Shown one piece after another: positions 24,101-35,409 of a DNA stretch of 64,000 nt (within the stretch, counting starts at the first letter, position 1; each line of letters starts with the position of its first letter). Source of the stretch: Tilletia caries (taxonomy: Eukaryota; Basidiomycota; Exobasidiomycetes; Tilletiales; Tilletiaceae); assembly GCA_032718865.1 (NCBI GenBank), contig JALUTQ010000001.1, positions 2,108,001-2,172,000 on the forward strand, written 5' to 3'. The position numbers were made by a program, and so were the translations under genes. The notes under the pieces were generated by a model that worked only from the letters and a program-made list of their open reading frames with translations, was not told the DNA's origin and searched no databases.

Positions 24101-27100
24101 GGGCTGGTTGTGCTGGAGACGTTGGATGACCGACAGGTGGATGCGCTCTTTGGCGGGCGACTGCTCCGGGTCGAGGCGATGATGGCGCCTGAGCATAAGC
24201 CTGATTCCGAAGGGCGGGAGGCGATGTTGAGGTCTGGGGAGCGGCTTTTGGGCAGTTTGAGACGGAGTCGGATGGGGGTGCCGTTGCTTGTGCTGTTGGC
24301 GCAGATGAGGGGGAGTTGTGTTTTTGCGGAGGAGATGGGGCTTGTGGAGGAGGGTTCGTCAGGTGCGGGAGGTGGGCGGAAGGCGGTTGCTGCTATGTTT
24401 GACTCGGTACGTATTTTCCCCTCCTATCCCTTCAAAAGGCTTCTTCCCCATTTTTTTGCGCGCGGGAGGCAAGTCGCTGACGCTCACTTAATACCCTGTT
24501 TCCTTTGGGGGTGTGATTTCACAGTGTCAAATGGTCCTCTTCCAGTTCATCGAGTTCCTCCAGTACTTCGCCGACGCGCGGACGTACGCCGACCTGGTTC
24601 CCTCGCTCGAGGCGCTCGTGTTGCGCTTTGGGCTCTCGCCTGCGATTGCTTTCCATATTGCGCGGCCGAACTTGAAGCGGGAGATCGAGTTGGGCGCGGA
24701 GGCGGAGAAACGGGCGGCGGCGGAGAAGGAGAAGGAGAGGGCGAGGGAGAAGAAGAGGTTGGAGGAGGAGGAGGAGAAGTTGAAGAAGGAGGCTGAGGCT
24801 GAGGCGGAAGCAGGGGCGAAGGAAGTGGAGGAGAAGGGGGAGGGAAAGGAAAAGGAAAAGGGAGGGGAGGATGTGGAGATGGAGAATGGCGAGAAGGCTA
24901 AAGAGGAGGATGTGAACGGCAAGGACGCTTCTGACGCGTCGGGTGCCAATGGTGAAGCGAAGACGGCACCTGTCGCAACCGAGCCAGCCGCCGCCGTAGC
25001 TACGACAGCAGCAGCTGATACCGACACCGACATGGTCGAACAAGCCTCCAACAAAGCCGCCGAACCCTGGCTACCCGCACTCGCCCCCGCCCTCTCAGCC
25101 GCACACAAGTTCCTACCCGCCGAAGTCCAAGACAGCCTCGGCGCGTTCTTCTACGTGACCTTCTGGCAGCTGAGCTACGCAGATCTGGACGTGCCCTCGA
25201 GCCGGTACACGATTGAGACGAGTCTGAGTGGCCGGAGTAATCGGAGTATTGAGGCGCTGAGGGCGGAGAATATGAAGCAGATGCAGGCGCAGAATGGGAC
25301 GCGGTTGAGGTTGTTGAAGGAGAAGGTTGCTTGGTTTCGTGAGTTTTCTTTTCCCCCCTTTCTTTCCATTCTTTTATGAATGTTCCCCCGCCAGTTCGTG
25401 TTCGCTTGGGGGATTTGTGTGCTGATTTTCTGGCCTTCTCTGGATTCAACGGGATAGCGGACGAGGTGCGACAGGTGCAGCTTGCTGATCAGGTGATTCA
25501 GTACTGCCTCCATCCTCGGGCGCTGATCTCGACTGTGGATGCGATCTTTGCGGCCAAGTTCTTGCGTCGTCTTCACTCGTTGGGCACGGCTAACTTCCCT
25601 TCGCTGAGGATCTATGATAAGGTACGCTTTGGAGATGTCCCGTTCCGAGTTATGTGAATACTACGACTGACGCTACATTCTTTGGTTGGGCCTGTAGCTG
25701 TTCACGCAACATGTCACGTTGACTATTTTTAGCTGCACGGAGGCAGAGGCTAAGTACTACGGTAAGTTGATAATCGCCCCTCATGCACGGTACCTGCGGT
25801 AGCGCTGACCATACCTATTCTTTCTCTTCAGGTCGATTCTTGCTCACCATTCTCGAGGATGTGACGACGTGGGCCAAGTCGGAGGAACGCTACGAGAAGG
25901 AGGTGCTCAAGACCAAAGACGGCGTTGACCTTCCTGGATTTCGACAGTCCGTCAAGGGCTCGCCGTTGTCGTGGGCCGACTTCCTGCAGATATCCGATAA
26001 GTGGCATGATGCGCTGCGATCGGTGAGTAAAGTGTCCAGAAGTGATGTTCCCGGCCTTGACCATATTACAAATGACGGACTGACACAGTCAATATCTCGC
26101 GAATGATTCAACAGGGCCTGCAAAAGTGCCTAGAGAGCAAGGACTACCTCTGTCGCCGGAATGCGATCGCGATCGCCAACCTGATCACGCCATACTTCCC
26201 TCGCAAGGCCCTGTACGGCGACAGCATGATGACCTACATCCAGAATGTCATCTCCGAAGAGACGCGCGAGGATGTCCGTCTCTCTGCCAATGGTCTGCTA
26301 GCGCGCTACAAGGCAGCCAGTAAGACGTGGCTCCGCCCAAGTGCGAAGGCCTTCGAACCGCCGACGCCGGCCCGCTCCGAGGTGGCTTCGTCCACGGCTG
26401 CCAAAGATGGGTCAAGCGCCAACAAGAAGACGGTGGAGCCAGCTGCTACGAGACCAGCTTCAAATACCGCGCCGGCGAGCAAGACGAGTGCACCATCTCC
26501 AGCGTTGCCTACGGGACCTAAAGCCGATGGACGCTCGACGTTGCCGGATCGACCGGGTGCTGTACGGACTGTGTCGTCTACCCAGATGGCCCCGCCGACG
26601 GGTCCTACCGGGGGCCGGCATGGCTTGCCACCTCGGCCTACGACGGGCCGAACGAGTTCGACGACAGTTCCGCCTACTGGACCTGCTTCTACTTCTGTTA
26701 ATCGGGAGCGTGGACCTCTGAATGGTCCTGGTCCTGGTCCTGGTCCTGTGTCTGGGCGAGGATCGGATGTGTCGGCCGTTGGGGAGAAGGACGGTGCTGC
26801 TCAGAAGGAGAAGGAACGCCCTGAGAAGCCGGTTGCTGCGATTGCGAGCCGGGCGGTCGCTGCCGAAATTTCTGCTCCTGCACCGCCGAGTGGGAACGGC
26901 AACTTAACGCCTGTATCTCACTCCGCTATCGCATCCCCACGCCCTGCTCGCTCGCGCGATGTGTCTCCCTCGACGAATCCGCGACGAAGCCCTGAGCCGG
27001 GCTCTGCATCGGGATCAGTCCGAGGCACGAAACGTGATCGGGATCGTGAAGGTGCTGAGGAGCGCCCTGCACTTGGTGTCGATGCACCGTCGCGTCGTGC

Positions 27101-29387
27101 TGATCGTAGCCCGCGGGATTCAGACCGGGATCGAGACCGGGATCGCGACCGTGGCGATCGCGACCGGGAGCATCGAAACCGGGATCGAGACCGGGACCGT
27201 GAGCGAGATCGGGATCGTGACCGCAGCGACAGACATCGGGATGGCGAACGGGACCGGGAGCGCGACCGCGACCGTGATCGGGATCGTGAGAAAGATCGAC
27301 GGGACCGGGATGATCGCAGGGATCCTCCTCGCGGACCACGAGGAGCTGTGGATGAGAAGGACAAGGTTAAAGATAAGGTCACTGCTGATCGTAGTGACGA
27401 GGCTGCTGCCAATAAACGCCGACGCGTGGAGCGTGAGGAGGCCTCGGGTCGGAATGGATCCGGATCGGGGAACGGGTGGGACGCTCCGCTGCCGCCGACT
27501 ACTACGGCTGCTGCACCCAGCCGTGCTCCGACGCATCCCTCAAGCTCAAACGCTACAGCCATGGGCCCACCTCGTCGTCCCGAAGGAACTGATACGTGGG
27601 TGAAAGAAACCCCTGCGCGTCGTTCCGAGACGGGAACAGATACGCGGGTCAAAGACACCCCTGCGAGAGGGGAGCCCGCTCATACGTCGAGCTCGAACGC
27701 GACAGCGATGGGCCCGCCTCGTCGTCCCGAAGTGGCTGAGACGTGGGGCAAAGAGACTCCTGCGCGTCGGTCCGAGTCGGGGACGGATACGTGGGTGAAA
27801 GATGCTCCTGCGCGGGTTGAACGGGACGAACCTGAGCGGGAACGAGAGCGTGCGTGGGGACCTAATGCCGTCGGTGGCAGGAATGGGCGGGATGGAGTTC
27901 CGACTGGTCCGAGGACACCGGTCGTCAGTGGGGCTTCCGCTGTCGTGGCCGATGCGCCTTCATCCTCGGCTCGGGCTTCTCATGATCGGGATCGGGGTAG
28001 TGAAAGGGAGCGGGAGCGAGAACGGGAGCGTGACGGTCCTCGCGCCCGCGGACGGGAGGCTGAGCGAGACCGTGAGCGCGATCGCGATCGTGAACGTGAT
28101 CGTGATCGTGACAAAGGACGCGATCGAGACGACCGTGGCAAAGGCGGTCGTGCAGAGGCCCCTGTCGCCTCGCAAGCTGAAGCACCTCCAGCGACTCCGA
28201 GCAAGGTCGACCCTGCGCCTGCTAATATCACTCCGGCAGAGAAGGACAAGGGCAAACAAGAAGCAACAAGTCGGCCCCGCGAAAGCGACAACAAAGATGT
28301 CTCGGCAGACACAAGCATTTCGGTTCCTCAGAAGCGCAGTCACGACGAGCAGGTTGAAAGTGCGGACGGTCCTCAAGATGCATCTGCTGATAGTGTGAGT
28401 GGAGAGTTCTGCGACTCTGCGTTTCGAAAGCTGTGTATAAGAAGCTCATCGGAACATAACTTCACTCCTGATCCTCAGAAGCGCGCCAAGCGTACACCTG
28501 GTGCACGAGCGGAAGGTCAAGGACTGCGGTTGTCTGGCGTTGCCGCTGCAGCGGCCGCGTCAGCAGCCTCAGTTGGAACGGGCCGTGATGCTGGCAAACC
28601 CCGTCTGACAGGCGGGAATCGGGTGGACGGATCTCGAGCTGGCCGCGCTGGTCAGTCGATATTCGGCGCGGCGGCGTCTGCGTCCGCACCGACTGCGAGT
28701 GCTCCGGTGACGGCCGCGGCTTCGAACTCGGGTTCACTCATGGCTCGGCTGGGTGCTGAGCCTAGCCCGTCCAAGGGTTCGCCTGCGTCTGCAGGGGAGA
28801 GTACGACCAATGTGAAGTCTCCTTCTGGTGACGGCAGCGTTCCTGGTGGCCGGATCGTGACCATCCAGGGAATGGCAAGTCGACGGGAGAAGGATCGCGA
28901 CGTCAGTGTACCAGGTGCGGCCGTGGAATCGCCTGCCCGGCCTGGACCTGTCGAAGGCTCCAGCAAGGATCGCGAACGGTCTAATGACCCCGGCCCGACC
29001 AACAACGGCGGAGAGGCAGATCGGGAGAGGGAGCACAGCAACCGCAGTCGGCGAAACAGTCGTGACGGAGGACAAGTAGCGGCCCCCGCCATCGCAGATC
29101 GGGATCGCGAGCGCGAGCAACGGGATCGAGACCGTGAACGCGATCGGGATCATCCTAGTCATGCCCGCGGAAGCAACAGCCACGGCCGAAATGACCGTGA
29201 CCGGGAGAGGGAGAGGGAACGCGAGCGAGATCGAGTCAAGGACAGGGACAGGGAGCGTGATCGCGATCGTGACCGTGAGCGAGAGCGGGAACGCGACCGG
29301 GACGGTCGGGACAGGAAGTCGAAGGCACGGCGGCCCAGTGGGCGCGATCGCGATCGTGAAGCGCGTCGATCGGGAGCGGGAGCGTGA
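21034..29387 (+). CDS. THO2: THO complex subunit 2 (mRNA export / transcription elongation), 8 exons
   Basis: Largest THO subunit; couples transcription to mRNP export in the nucleus. Exons 21034..21597, 21701..24406, 24525..25338, 25458..25621, 25698..25761, 25832..26022, 26115..28394, 28479..29387; 2563 residues. Recognised from the conserved INARVAKVNTSINYKQDKYN segment and LLREENEGYTALIKLL in exon 2, LVGYFNLDSSRVLDVLLDV, the CQMVLFQFIEFLQYF block in exon 3, and the HPRALISTVDAIFAAKFLRR block in exon 4. The N-terminus has a polyserine run from an AGC repeat. Exon 7 encodes a low-complexity tail dominated by Arg-Asp/Arg-Glu repeats (about 27110-27340 and 27980-28140), and more RD/RE repeats lie in exon 8 (29095-29385). 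The 84-nt intron 28395-28478 is a multiple of three and open. The 25458 acceptor was chosen over 25395 because it gives WFPDEV; both keep frame. Very confident on family, moderate on two exon borders. Confidence 0.9.
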
Positions 29388-29738
29388 GGTTGTTCCACCG
29401 TCCACGCGCCAGAAATCCGTTCATCTCCCCAGCGCAGAAGGTTTGGTCGCCGCAGTCTGTCACGGATGGTCTCATCGTACGCAGGCGCCTAGGCGCCTGA
29501 GTCGGCCAGCATTTCGCTCTTTCTTGTTGTTATCCCCCTTCTTGTCTCCGCTTCGGAATGCATGACGCCTAGGTGCTTGGTTTTCTGTCCTCCTCGGCCC
29601 AGAAGGCCGGGTGTGCGACCATTATCATCTCTGCTCTCCAGGAGGCATTCGACAATCGAGTATCGACATGTAGTTGAGGTCGTCGGAGCTGTGGTTAGGT
29701 TTATATTTTTAAAAGAAATTTTGTAGCAAATAAATTCG
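29388..29738. other. THO2 3' flank
   Basis: Contains the palindrome AGGCGCCTAGGCGCCT (about 29483-29498) and an AT-rich stretch (29700-29735) just before the tRNA. No coding gene. Confidence 0.45.
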
Positions 29739-29822
29739 GTTGTATAGTGTAGCGGTTATCACGTCGGATTCTGATCAGAATCAATCTTCCGTAGACCCCA
29801 GTTCGATTCTGGGTACGACCTC
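29739..29822 (+). tRNA. tRNA-Gln (anticodon CTG) with a 12-nt intron
   Basis: Acceptor stem GGTTGTA (29739-29745) pairs with TACGACC (29815-29821) with one G-T. The D-arm TAGTGTAGCGGTTA and the T-arm CCCAG-TTCGATT-CTGGG are canonical. The anticodon loop reads TT-CTG-A, with CTG at 29772-29774. A 12-nt insertion TCAGAATCAATC (29776-29787) sits at the canonical 37/38 position. It carries CAGAA complementary to the anticodon region TTCTG, giving the palindrome GATTCTGATCAGAATC expected of a splicing-competent pre-tRNA. The anticodon stem keeps four clear pairs (CGGA/TCCG) plus a T-T mismatch. A T-run (29826-29830) can serve as Pol III terminator. Confidence 0.93.
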
Positions 29823-30167
29823 ATTTTTTGATTGGAAACCTTTGTTTTAATTTCAATTTTTTTTGGGACACCACGCACCACATACCACCCCTTCACCCTG
29901 GCACATCGATGCGGAGACATCGAGAATTGCATCTCGTCCAGAGGTGGTGATGTCCGTGGGGTAGCATGTGATGGTTCGTGTCGTGTACTCGTGTGTCGTG
30001 TGTTCAGGTGTGCGAGGACGTTGTTCCCTTACCCTGTCTCCCCGTCCTCCGCCGCCTTCCTTTTCCTCAGGCGCATTGTAGCTGCTGAACCGTGGCACAA
30101 GCATACGCGCAACATCTTCTGCTCGTATAGCGTCGTTGTTCTTTTTGACATTCTTCAAGGTGATTGA
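29823..30167. other. Intergenic after tRNA-Gln
   Basis: T-rich terminator region, then a stretch without a supported gene. Confidence 0.4.
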
Positions 30168-30503
30168 TTGTCTTTACTATTTGTGTCGTCGTTGGGCGAA
30201 GGCAGCGTTCAAGTCCAAATCGACAGCCCGTCCTGGTCGGCATTTTGGACAGCTGCCTTCGAAACAACCGCGTCCGCCGTGGTTCGTAACCGTGGCCGCG
30301 CCCTTCATATCTTCTCGCGAAGTGACCGCCCCCGACGACATCGCCGAGATCCCGGGACGATTACTGATCCAAAGCTTGCAGCACGAGGAGTCAGCAATGA
30401 GTCGCTATTGCCGGCGGTGGGGGTTGAACTGGACGATGAGGAGGTCCCTGAAGACGAAAGAGGGCTTGACGCTGCATTCTGGAGAGTCATGGTTGCCGGT
30501 TGA
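30168..30503 (+). CDS. Possible small protein, unrecognised
   Basis: Open frame of 111 residues with a plausible acidic C-terminal half (ELDDEEVPEDERGLDAAFW). The overlapping frame starting at 30136 is also long, and a candidate short intron (GTGATT near 30160 to GGCAG near 30203) would join upstream sequence in another frame, so gene structure is unresolved. No family recognised, no signal peptide, no membrane segment. It could equally be a decayed gene. Confidence 0.25.
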   Translation: MSLLFVSSLGEGSVQVQIDSPSWSAFWTAAFETTASAVVRNRGRALHIFSRSDRPRRHRRDPGTITDPKLAARGVSNESLLPAVGVELDDEEVPEDERGLDAAFWRVMVAG

Positions 30504-31563
30504 TGGGTGCTGTGTCATGGATGATTCCTCGAACAATAAGGCGCTCCCTCGACAAAAAAGCCTCCCTTGTGATGTCAGAGGACGACAGGCGGAGGACAAG
30601 GACCCCTCCGTATGTAGGGATTGGCGAAAGGGAACCAGACAAAGCCAGCTTTGTCCCATGACGCTCCCGTACGTATGGACTCTGTTGAGTTAATCGAAAG
30701 CGTCCGGATAGGGTGCTTTGACTTGTTGGGCTGGAGGTATTTGGAGAGGAAGAACGAATAGCGTAAGTGAGATGCGGCCGGAGCTGTGTTTTCCCGCGGT
30801 TTGGCATCGTTTGATCGTACTATACGTCTCCCGGAGCGTGAAGCGTGATACTTTGGCCGTTGCACGCTGCCTGGCGAGATTGCTGACAATGTGTCGCGTG
30901 CGGAGTCACCATAGATCGGAAAAGGAAAAGAAACAGATGATTTAATGTATATATGCCAGTCAGCCAGTCAGCCAGTCAGCCCTCTTCTTGCGTTCCTAAG
31001 ACTTCTATCACCTTGATACCTCATCTTTCTTTCTCGCCCCTGGCGGCTGCCCACCTTATCGTTTCTTCTTGACCCTTGTTGCAACTAGGTTTGTTGATTT
31101 GTTCATATCTCGTTCTCAAATGGTTGGATGACGCCGGCATTGAATCGGTCCTCACCGCCTCACCCCAAACAAAACAACGTTCCATCGAGGCCGCAAGGAT
31201 GAGGAGTTAAGAAAGACACAGACGTGGCGATGTACATGGGGCAACGGAGGCGCTCCGCGTGAGATGAAACGTTCCAAGGCGCACAAAGGTTGATTTATGT
31301 GCAGCAGGTTGAACGCGACTCTGAGCTCGGATCACCAGACTGACCTCCCCCCAACGCCCCAACCTGTTTGTTGAGGTCTGCGCGGCAACACCAAGGTCTG
31401 GGAAGCTGAATCCGTCAAAAGGCCAGTCGCTCTTCATGACATCGCTGCGTCTATCTGCTCACCTCTTCTGTCCTTACGTTTTCCATTCCCGTCAACCAGC
31501 ACCCCTTCCACAGGCCCTCAAACGTACAAATCTCGACGGCGGTCAGCACCACAAGATTCAGCC
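30504..31563. other. Intergenic
   Basis: Holds a tandem repeat of GCCAGTCA (about three units, 30956-30980). No supported gene; short open frames are scattered on both strands. Confidence 0.4.
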
Positions 31564-31890
31564 ATGTTCCAGACTCACAGCCGCGCCTTCTCGCCCTCCC
31601 TCTTCTCTCGCTCTGCAGCCGCCTTCGGAGGCAGTGCTCGAGTACAGTACCGGCCCCGAGTTGGAGCGGTGCCTTCCTACCCCACGACGACGCAGGAACA
31701 AACTTCCATGGCTACCAAGGACACTGATATCCCTTCAGGAGCCGCACTGGAGGATATCGTCGTGTACGTCGGCGTGCCTTTCCTTGCGAACGGAAAACTC
31801 GCAGCCGAGCCTCACTTTCACGATCTGCTCAGCTCCATCGGCACGCTGTCCGCACCTGGCGTGCGCGTCGAAGTCTACAATGACGCCTAG
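31564..31890 (+). CDS. Small hypothetical protein, possible mitochondrial presequence
   Basis: Open frame of 108 residues from an ATG with a favourable A at -3 relative context and a pyrimidine-rich leader. The first 45 residues are rich in Ser/Arg/Ala/Phe and lack acidic residues (SRAFSPSLFSRSAAAFGG), resembling a mitochondrial targeting peptide. The rest (DIVVYVGVPFLANGKL, then VRVEVYNDA) looks folded. No family recognised. Splicing at the 3' end cannot be excluded. Confidence 0.4.
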   Translation: MFQTHSRAFSPSLFSRSAAAFGGSARVQYRPRVGAVPSYPTTTQEQTSMATKDTDIPSGAALEDIVVYVGVPFLANGKLAAEPHFHDLLSSIGTLSAPGVRVEVYNDA

Positions 31891-32545
31891 GATCATTCAG
31901 CTGACTACAAGACACGCAGAAGGTGAGATTTTCTGAGATCGAAGATCGTCCTTCACCTTCCTTTCAGTCGTCTAAATCCATGATCCTCACCAGGCATTTC
32001 GCGACAACATCGAAAGAACGATACGTCTCCACAATTTCGCTTCCCTTGTACTCTGTCTCATCCCCGCTACTGATCCAGCAACACCCATTACTTGTACCAT
32101 CCAGCTACCCTTCTCATTCGCAAAACACATCTCAAAGTAGAAGAATAGCTTATTTCCTCTTTGTGACAGCCTCGCTCGATGCATTCATGGTCCGAAGAAA
32201 CCAATTCTGCAATAGCGACGTGGTCCAACAGCCTGAAAGCGGCCAGTGCCTGATCTCGATTGACATCGGAAAGGCTGAGACACGATATGGAAAGACGAGG
32301 TAATGCACGTGTAAATCTGTTACACCTTTGCGACCTATTTTCGACCCATCTATGAAGCCGCGAGTTTGCAACAGTTGTGGATGCTCGTTGACTACTAGCC
32401 CGTCCTCAGCGCTGATCTTTCACTGATGAATGACCATCAGATGCCCCCACCGCTCTTCTTGTGTCAGTCATACTCGTGGCAAGGACGTTCTGATGAGAAG
32501 CTTGAGGCATCTATTTCGAGAGGAGAGTCATGTATGTAGGAAGAT
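31891..32545. other. Intergenic between the small hypothetical protein and the first dibasic-site gene
   Basis: No supported gene. Presumed 3' UTRs of the two converging genes. Confidence 0.45.
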
Positions 32546-33400
32546 CTAGAAGAGACCCTTTCCAGAGCCGCTCTTCTTCTTCTCCTTCGCGAGCTTCTTC
32601 GCGATAGCCTTGTTGTGCTTGAGATCCTCCTTAGCAGCCGCAGCCTTGAACTTGGCGGCCGCATTGACCTTGGCCGCAGCCTTGTGCTTGTCGGACTTGT
32701 CGAGGTGCTTCGAGATCTTCTCGACCTTCTCCTTCTTGTTCTTGTTGGATCCACCGCCGAAACCCTTGCCCTTGCCCTTGTCCTTGCCACCCTTGTCGTC
32801 ACCTCCGTGGCCCTTGCCCTTGTCGCCTCCGAAGTCGAGTCCACCGCCGATCCCAAAGCCATCACGGCGATCGAAGCCAAAGTCGTCCTTGCCGGAGTCC
32901 TGCTTCTTCTCCTTCTTGAACTTCTTCAAGTCCGCCTCCTTGTGGTGAGATTCCTCCTTGGCAGCCGCAGCGTTGAACTTGGCGGCTGCTTTGACAGCCG
33001 CAGCGTCCTTGTGCTTGTCCTCGTTCGCAGCGGCTTTGAGAGCCTTGAGCTTCTTCTCGCGGAAGCTCTTTTTGGGTCCGCCGCCGTGGCCCTTGCCCTT
33101 GCCCTTGTCATCATCGTCGCCACCCTTGCCTCCTCCCTTCTTGTCGTCGTCGTCCTTCTTAATGTTGTTGTTGTTGCCGAAGTGGCCACCTCCAGAACCC
33201 TGGCCAAGGTCCTTGTTGTCTCCTCCGAAGACACCGCCGGCACGAAGGACGTCGCCGAGGTCGAAGCCTTTGTTGTTACCGTCGTCAGAGCGAGGGCTGA
33301 GTTCGACTGCGTTGGCGTGGCTGGCGATGGCAGCGGACGCGATGGGCTGGGCCACGAGGAGGGCACAAAGGACGAGGGAAAGTTTGGAGTTGAGCTGCAT
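32546..33400 (-). CDS. Secreted Lys/Ala/Gly-rich two-module protein, copy 1
   Basis: Single-exon gene, 284 residues. A clear signal peptide (residues 1-23, LVLCALLVAQPIASA) is followed by a Gly/Asp/Lys-rich spacer. Two related cationic modules follow, at about residues 114-167 and 222-276. Each has the pattern KKxKxxKxxxxxxKHKxAAxVxAAAKFxAAAAKE followed by a Lys-rich helix. Between them lies FDRRDGFG with Arg178-Arg179, a dibasic site of the kind cut by the Golgi protease Kex2. Cysteines are lacking in the mature part. Copies 2 (50521) and 3 (62835) keep the signal peptide, both modules and the dibasic site. This matches the layout of fungal Kex2-processed repeat proteins; processing and function are inference. 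The gene lies in an inverted duplication with copy 3. TATA-type site at 33539-33546 (complement). Confidence 0.85.
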   Translation of the reverse strand: MQLNSKLSLVLCALLVAQPIASAAIASHANAVELSPRSDDGNNKGFDLGDVLRAGGVFGGDNKDLGQGSGGGHFGNNNNIKKDDDDKKGGGKGGDDDDKGKGKGHGGGPKKSFREKKLKALKAAANEDKHKDAAAVKAAAKFNAAAAKEESHHKEADLKKFKKEKKQDSGKDDFGFDRRDGFGIGGGLDFGGDKGKGHGGDDKGGKDKGKGKGFGGGSNKNKKEKVEKISKHLDKSDKHKAAAKVNAAAKFKAAAAKEDLKHNKAIAKKLAKEKKKSGSGKGLF

Positions 33401-34841
33401 CTTGACGCTACGGTGGGTGTGGGTGCGTAAGTGTGAGTGCGAGAGGAAAGAGTGAGAGAGAGCGAGAGCTGTCCTGTGTTATGGGTGGAGGGTGAGTGAT
33501 GTGATGGACGAGCACCAGACAGCGGATTGAAGCGGCCCCTTTTATACCTTCGTCCTCATGCCTACATGGTCAAGAGGTCTTCAGTACCCCTTCACGCCCA
33601 GATACGTGTGCCTTACTGGGCAGGCCCCGTCTGGTTCGATGACTTTACTGTAGGAGGGGGAGCCTCATCAGAGGTGGCCTGCAATCTCACCTCTATCTCG
33701 GATGCTGTTAGAGCTGAAATAATGAGGGTCAGTTGAAGAAGACAGAGCGAGGAGCGCTCCGCGAGTCGGGAGTCACATCGCATCTTCTAATGCGGGACTG
33801 TTCAGTGTCGGAAAGGGATCGTGAACATGAAGTTGGTGAATGGTCTGCTGGATGCAGGCGATGCAGGCTGCAGGGCTGATCATCTCTTTCGCGTTCACAG
33901 CCGAGCACAGTGCTCTCGGTAGTCGAAGCGGACCGTGCACTTCAGTGGGGCATGAAAAGGAAGAGGGGCACACCGGGTCGCCCGTCGTCGATTCAGTGTC
34001 AAACGAGAGGGATGGCGGGAGGGGCGAACTGTGGGAAGGAGGGAGGAGCGGAGGAGCACGAGTCAGCTCTTTGCATGATCATTGGATCGTGTCAATTGTC
34101 GGGCGACCGTAAGCACTGCACACTGACCATGCCTCCAGCTCAAGGACGACCAGCACACCTCACAAGACACAGACAGAACAGAACGCACCTGGACTCGAAT
34201 CAGTGGTATATTTCCTACCAACTCGCGCCGTCAGTGTGCGCTATTCAGAGAGGTAAATGTGGTAGAAAATTCCGACACCCGCACCCGCTGTGTTTCGGAT
34301 ACAATTTCGTCTGAGTCTATTGTCTTCATAATTCCTCCGCTCACTCACTGGCAATCTCAGCCGACTGTCAATCAACTTGACATGAAATTAGCATGAGGAG
34401 GTCCAGAAAAATCACACGGTCGCAGAAAACGGTATATCTACGTTCCTTTGGGTGCTAATGATGATGGCTGAGGAAGGGATAGTAGGAGATGGTTGCGCTT
34501 GGAGTCATGATCATTCGATCATGCGGTACCAATTTCCCACGGTCGGTTGGGCATCGGGCATCGCTCAAGTGCATCTAGTGCATTCCTCTTCCTCTGCACG
34601 ACCCATGCCTGAAGATTCGTATATCAAGTTCGCCCGCCTTCGTCGGCATCATCCTTCAGCGCGGGGAAATTACGATGATCGTTTGGATCCAAAAACGTTC
34701 AGCCATCTCGCTTCAACACTTCGACTCATCTCCAGTATCATCACGAGCAAACGCGTGTTCTTGATCACTACTGGCTTCTGGTTCAATATACAACATGTAT
34801 GTCTTTTTATGTATTCTCGCACAATGAGGATGATACATTAT
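33401..34841. repeat. Upstream DNA of copy 1, left arm of an inverted segmental duplication
   Basis: In reverse orientation this stretch resembles 61.6-62.83 kb. Matching anchors (this arm / other arm): AGTCGAAGCGGACCGTGCAC near 33918 / 62303; ACCATGCCTCCAGCTCAAGG near 34127 / 62098; AGTCATGATCAT near 34503 / 61736; and promoter-proximal blocks at 33540-33700 / 62540-62710. The two arms differ by many substitutions and small indels, so the duplication is old. Open frames beginning MPPAQG in both arms are not conserved in frame and are not called. The duplication continues through the coding region of copy 1. Confidence 0.75.
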
Positions 34842-35409
34842 TCAAAGATCGCCCGTGTCGGCAAAGGTGAGGCGAGAGCCATCCTCCTCAGGGTCCTTGG
34901 CGAGGATGCCGTACCATGCCCAGTTCAGAGAGCCGCCGTCACCGGTGCGCTTGAGGTAGCCGCCGACCTTGGAGGCGTACATCTCGTAGCCGATGGTGCC
35001 GCCGATCTGGACGTCAAGCTCGTAGTGCCAGTGCTCCCAGGCGTCTCCCTGTGCGCCGTTCCATGTGTAGTCGTGCTCGGTGTGGATCACAACGATGCTG
35101 AAGGAAGGGTGCAGGAAGAAGCTCGAGTCAGCTACGGGAAGCTCTTCTGATATCTGTAAGCACGTGCGCAACCACGTACTTGGTAGCATCGCCGTATTCG
35201 CGGCGGAAGCCATCGACCATGTTCTGCGCGAAGCGGGCACGGACGTCGTTATCGGCAGCCTGAGCCTTGAGGATGATTTGGGCGATCTTGGCTCCGACGT
35301 CGGCGAGGTCAGAGACTGTGCCACGCTGGACGAGCTGCTGAGGAACGGCGGCGGCGGCGGAGAGCCCGACGAGGGCGAGGGACAGAATGGCAGATGCTGA
35401 GAACTTCAT
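34842..35409 (-). CDS. Small secreted protein of a fungal family of unknown function
   Basis: Two exons on the minus strand, complement(35180..35409) then complement(34842..35097), with GTACGT donor and TTCAG acceptor; 161 residues. A signal peptide (ILSLALVGLSAAAA, residues 1-21) precedes a helical segment. The second exon reads NIVVIHTEHDYTWNGAQGD, then EHWHYELDVQIGGTIGYEMY and TRTGDGG-like KRTGDGGSLNWAWYG: a compact beta-rich domain of the kind found in secreted proteins of many plant-associated fungi. No cysteines in the mature domain. TATA-type TTTATA at 35542-35547 (complement), about 135 bp before the ATG. Function unknown. Confidence 0.82.

Noticed and set aside
30136..30693. 185-codon open frame overlapping the hypothetical protein at 30168
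   Set aside because: Composition rich in Arg/Ser/Trp without domain-like features; probably a shadow frame, though neither frame is certain.
33910..34320. Open frames beginning MPPAQG in both arms of the inverted duplication (also 61851-62117, minus)
   Set aside because: Beyond the first codons the two arms differ by frame-breaking indels, so the frame is not under coding constraint; similarity is at DNA level only.
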